6,114 nucleotides of DNA from the NCBI GenBank assembly GCA_043756665.1, contig JAYUQR010000005.1, forward strand, positions 1 through 6,114, in the 5' to 3' direction. The stretch comes from STC-74 sp043756665 (GTDB lineage Bacteria; Patescibacteriota; Gracilibacteria; BD1-5; UBA2023). A program made the translations under genes and the position numbers. The number at the start of each line of letters is the position of its first letter. Positions within the stretch are counted from its first letter, which is position 1. Below, piece by piece: positions 6,030 through 6,114 of the stretch. Below the pieces are notes generated by a model. The model ran no database searches. It was not told the origin of the DNA and was given only the letters and a program-made list of their open reading frames with translations.

Positions 6030-6035
6030 ATAATA
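6030..6035 (-). promoter_or_regulatory. Possible -10 box for the NlpC/P60-exonuclease operon
   Basis: On the minus strand TATTAT occupies 6035-6030, matching 5 of 6 positions of the -10 consensus and leaving 11 bases to the ATG at 6018. No -35 box is apparent, because the hairpin at 6041-6059 occupies the usual position. The leader would be about 5 bases and no SD is present. Confidence 0.3.
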
Positions 6036-6040
6036 ACTAT

Positions 6041-6063
6041 CCACCTCTAGAAGAGGTGGTTTT
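6041..6063 (+). terminator. Hairpin with plus-strand T-tract
   Basis: CCACCTCT (6041-6048) pairs with AGAGGTGG (6052-6059) around the loop AGA, followed by TTTT at 6060-6063. It has the form of a plus-strand terminator although no plus-strand gene precedes it here; it may block antisense transcription from the operon region. It is twinned with the next hairpin. Confidence 0.6.
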
Positions 6064-6066
6064 AGC

Positions 6067-6087
6067 AAAAAGACCCTAGAAGGGTCT
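6067..6087 (-). terminator. Hairpin with minus-strand T-tract
   Basis: AGACCCT (6071-6077) pairs with AGGGTCT (6081-6087) around AGA. On the minus strand the hairpin is followed by a T-run (the AAAAA at 6067-6071 on the plus strand, partly inside the stem). It probably ends a minus-strand gene lying beyond the window and separates it from the NlpC/P60-like operon. Confidence 0.65.
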
Positions 6088-6114
6088 GTTAACGTCTGTG
6101 CGTTTGGAAGCTAG

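Noticed and set aside
6088..6114. Tail of a minus-strand gene entering from beyond the window
   Set aside because: The minus-strand hairpin terminator implies one nearby, but two frames could supply the end and only a handful of residues would be visible.

Overview
The window reads sensibly only if UGA is translated as glycine (genetic code 25). Six of the seven genes carry in-frame TGA codons, many at positions where their families have a conserved glycine, and all seven stop at TAA or TAG. This points to the Absconditabacteria (SR1) / Gracilibacteria (BD1-5) branch of the Candidate Phyla Radiation, or a phage or mobile element living in it. I cannot decide between the two phyla from this stretch. 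Under the standard code nearly every gene would look broken into short pieces.

Layout: (1) 115-1037, plus strand: a TPR-repeat protein and, 2 bases later, a YceD/DUF177-like protein, probably one operon. (2) 1038-1232: a convergent gap with two hairpin-forming repeat modules. (3) 1233-2174, minus strand: a FemAB-family aminoacyltransferase. (4) 2175-2332: a divergent promoter region with two tandem plus-strand promoters and short repeats. (5) 2333-2689, plus strand: a STAS-domain protein of the anti-sigma-factor-antagonist type. (6) 2752-4404, plus strand: a 550-residue, AT-rich protein combining a phage-tail-type lysozyme domain with a Cys/His papain-like hydrolase domain, followed by a terminator. 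(7) 6018-4407, minus strand: a two-gene operon of an NlpC/P60-like protein and a PolA-type 5'-3' exonuclease lacking the polymerase domain. (8) 6041-6087: two facing hairpin terminators.

The common theme is the cell envelope: a FemAB enzyme that would extend peptidoglycan stem peptides, and two proteins with peptidoglycan-hydrolase folds. The STAS protein suggests partner-switching regulation, but no partner kinase or phosphatase is in the window. The large hydrolase differs from its neighbours in base composition and in how often it writes glycine as TGA, so it may be phage-derived. It ends 2 bases from the stop of the shortened PolA-like gene. None of the seven genes has a recognisable Shine-Dalgarno sequence, and several have a -10-like box so close to the ATG that the transcript would be leaderless or nearly so.

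Positions 1-114 hold only the first promoter and unassigned sequence, and 6088-6114 hold no feature I can support.
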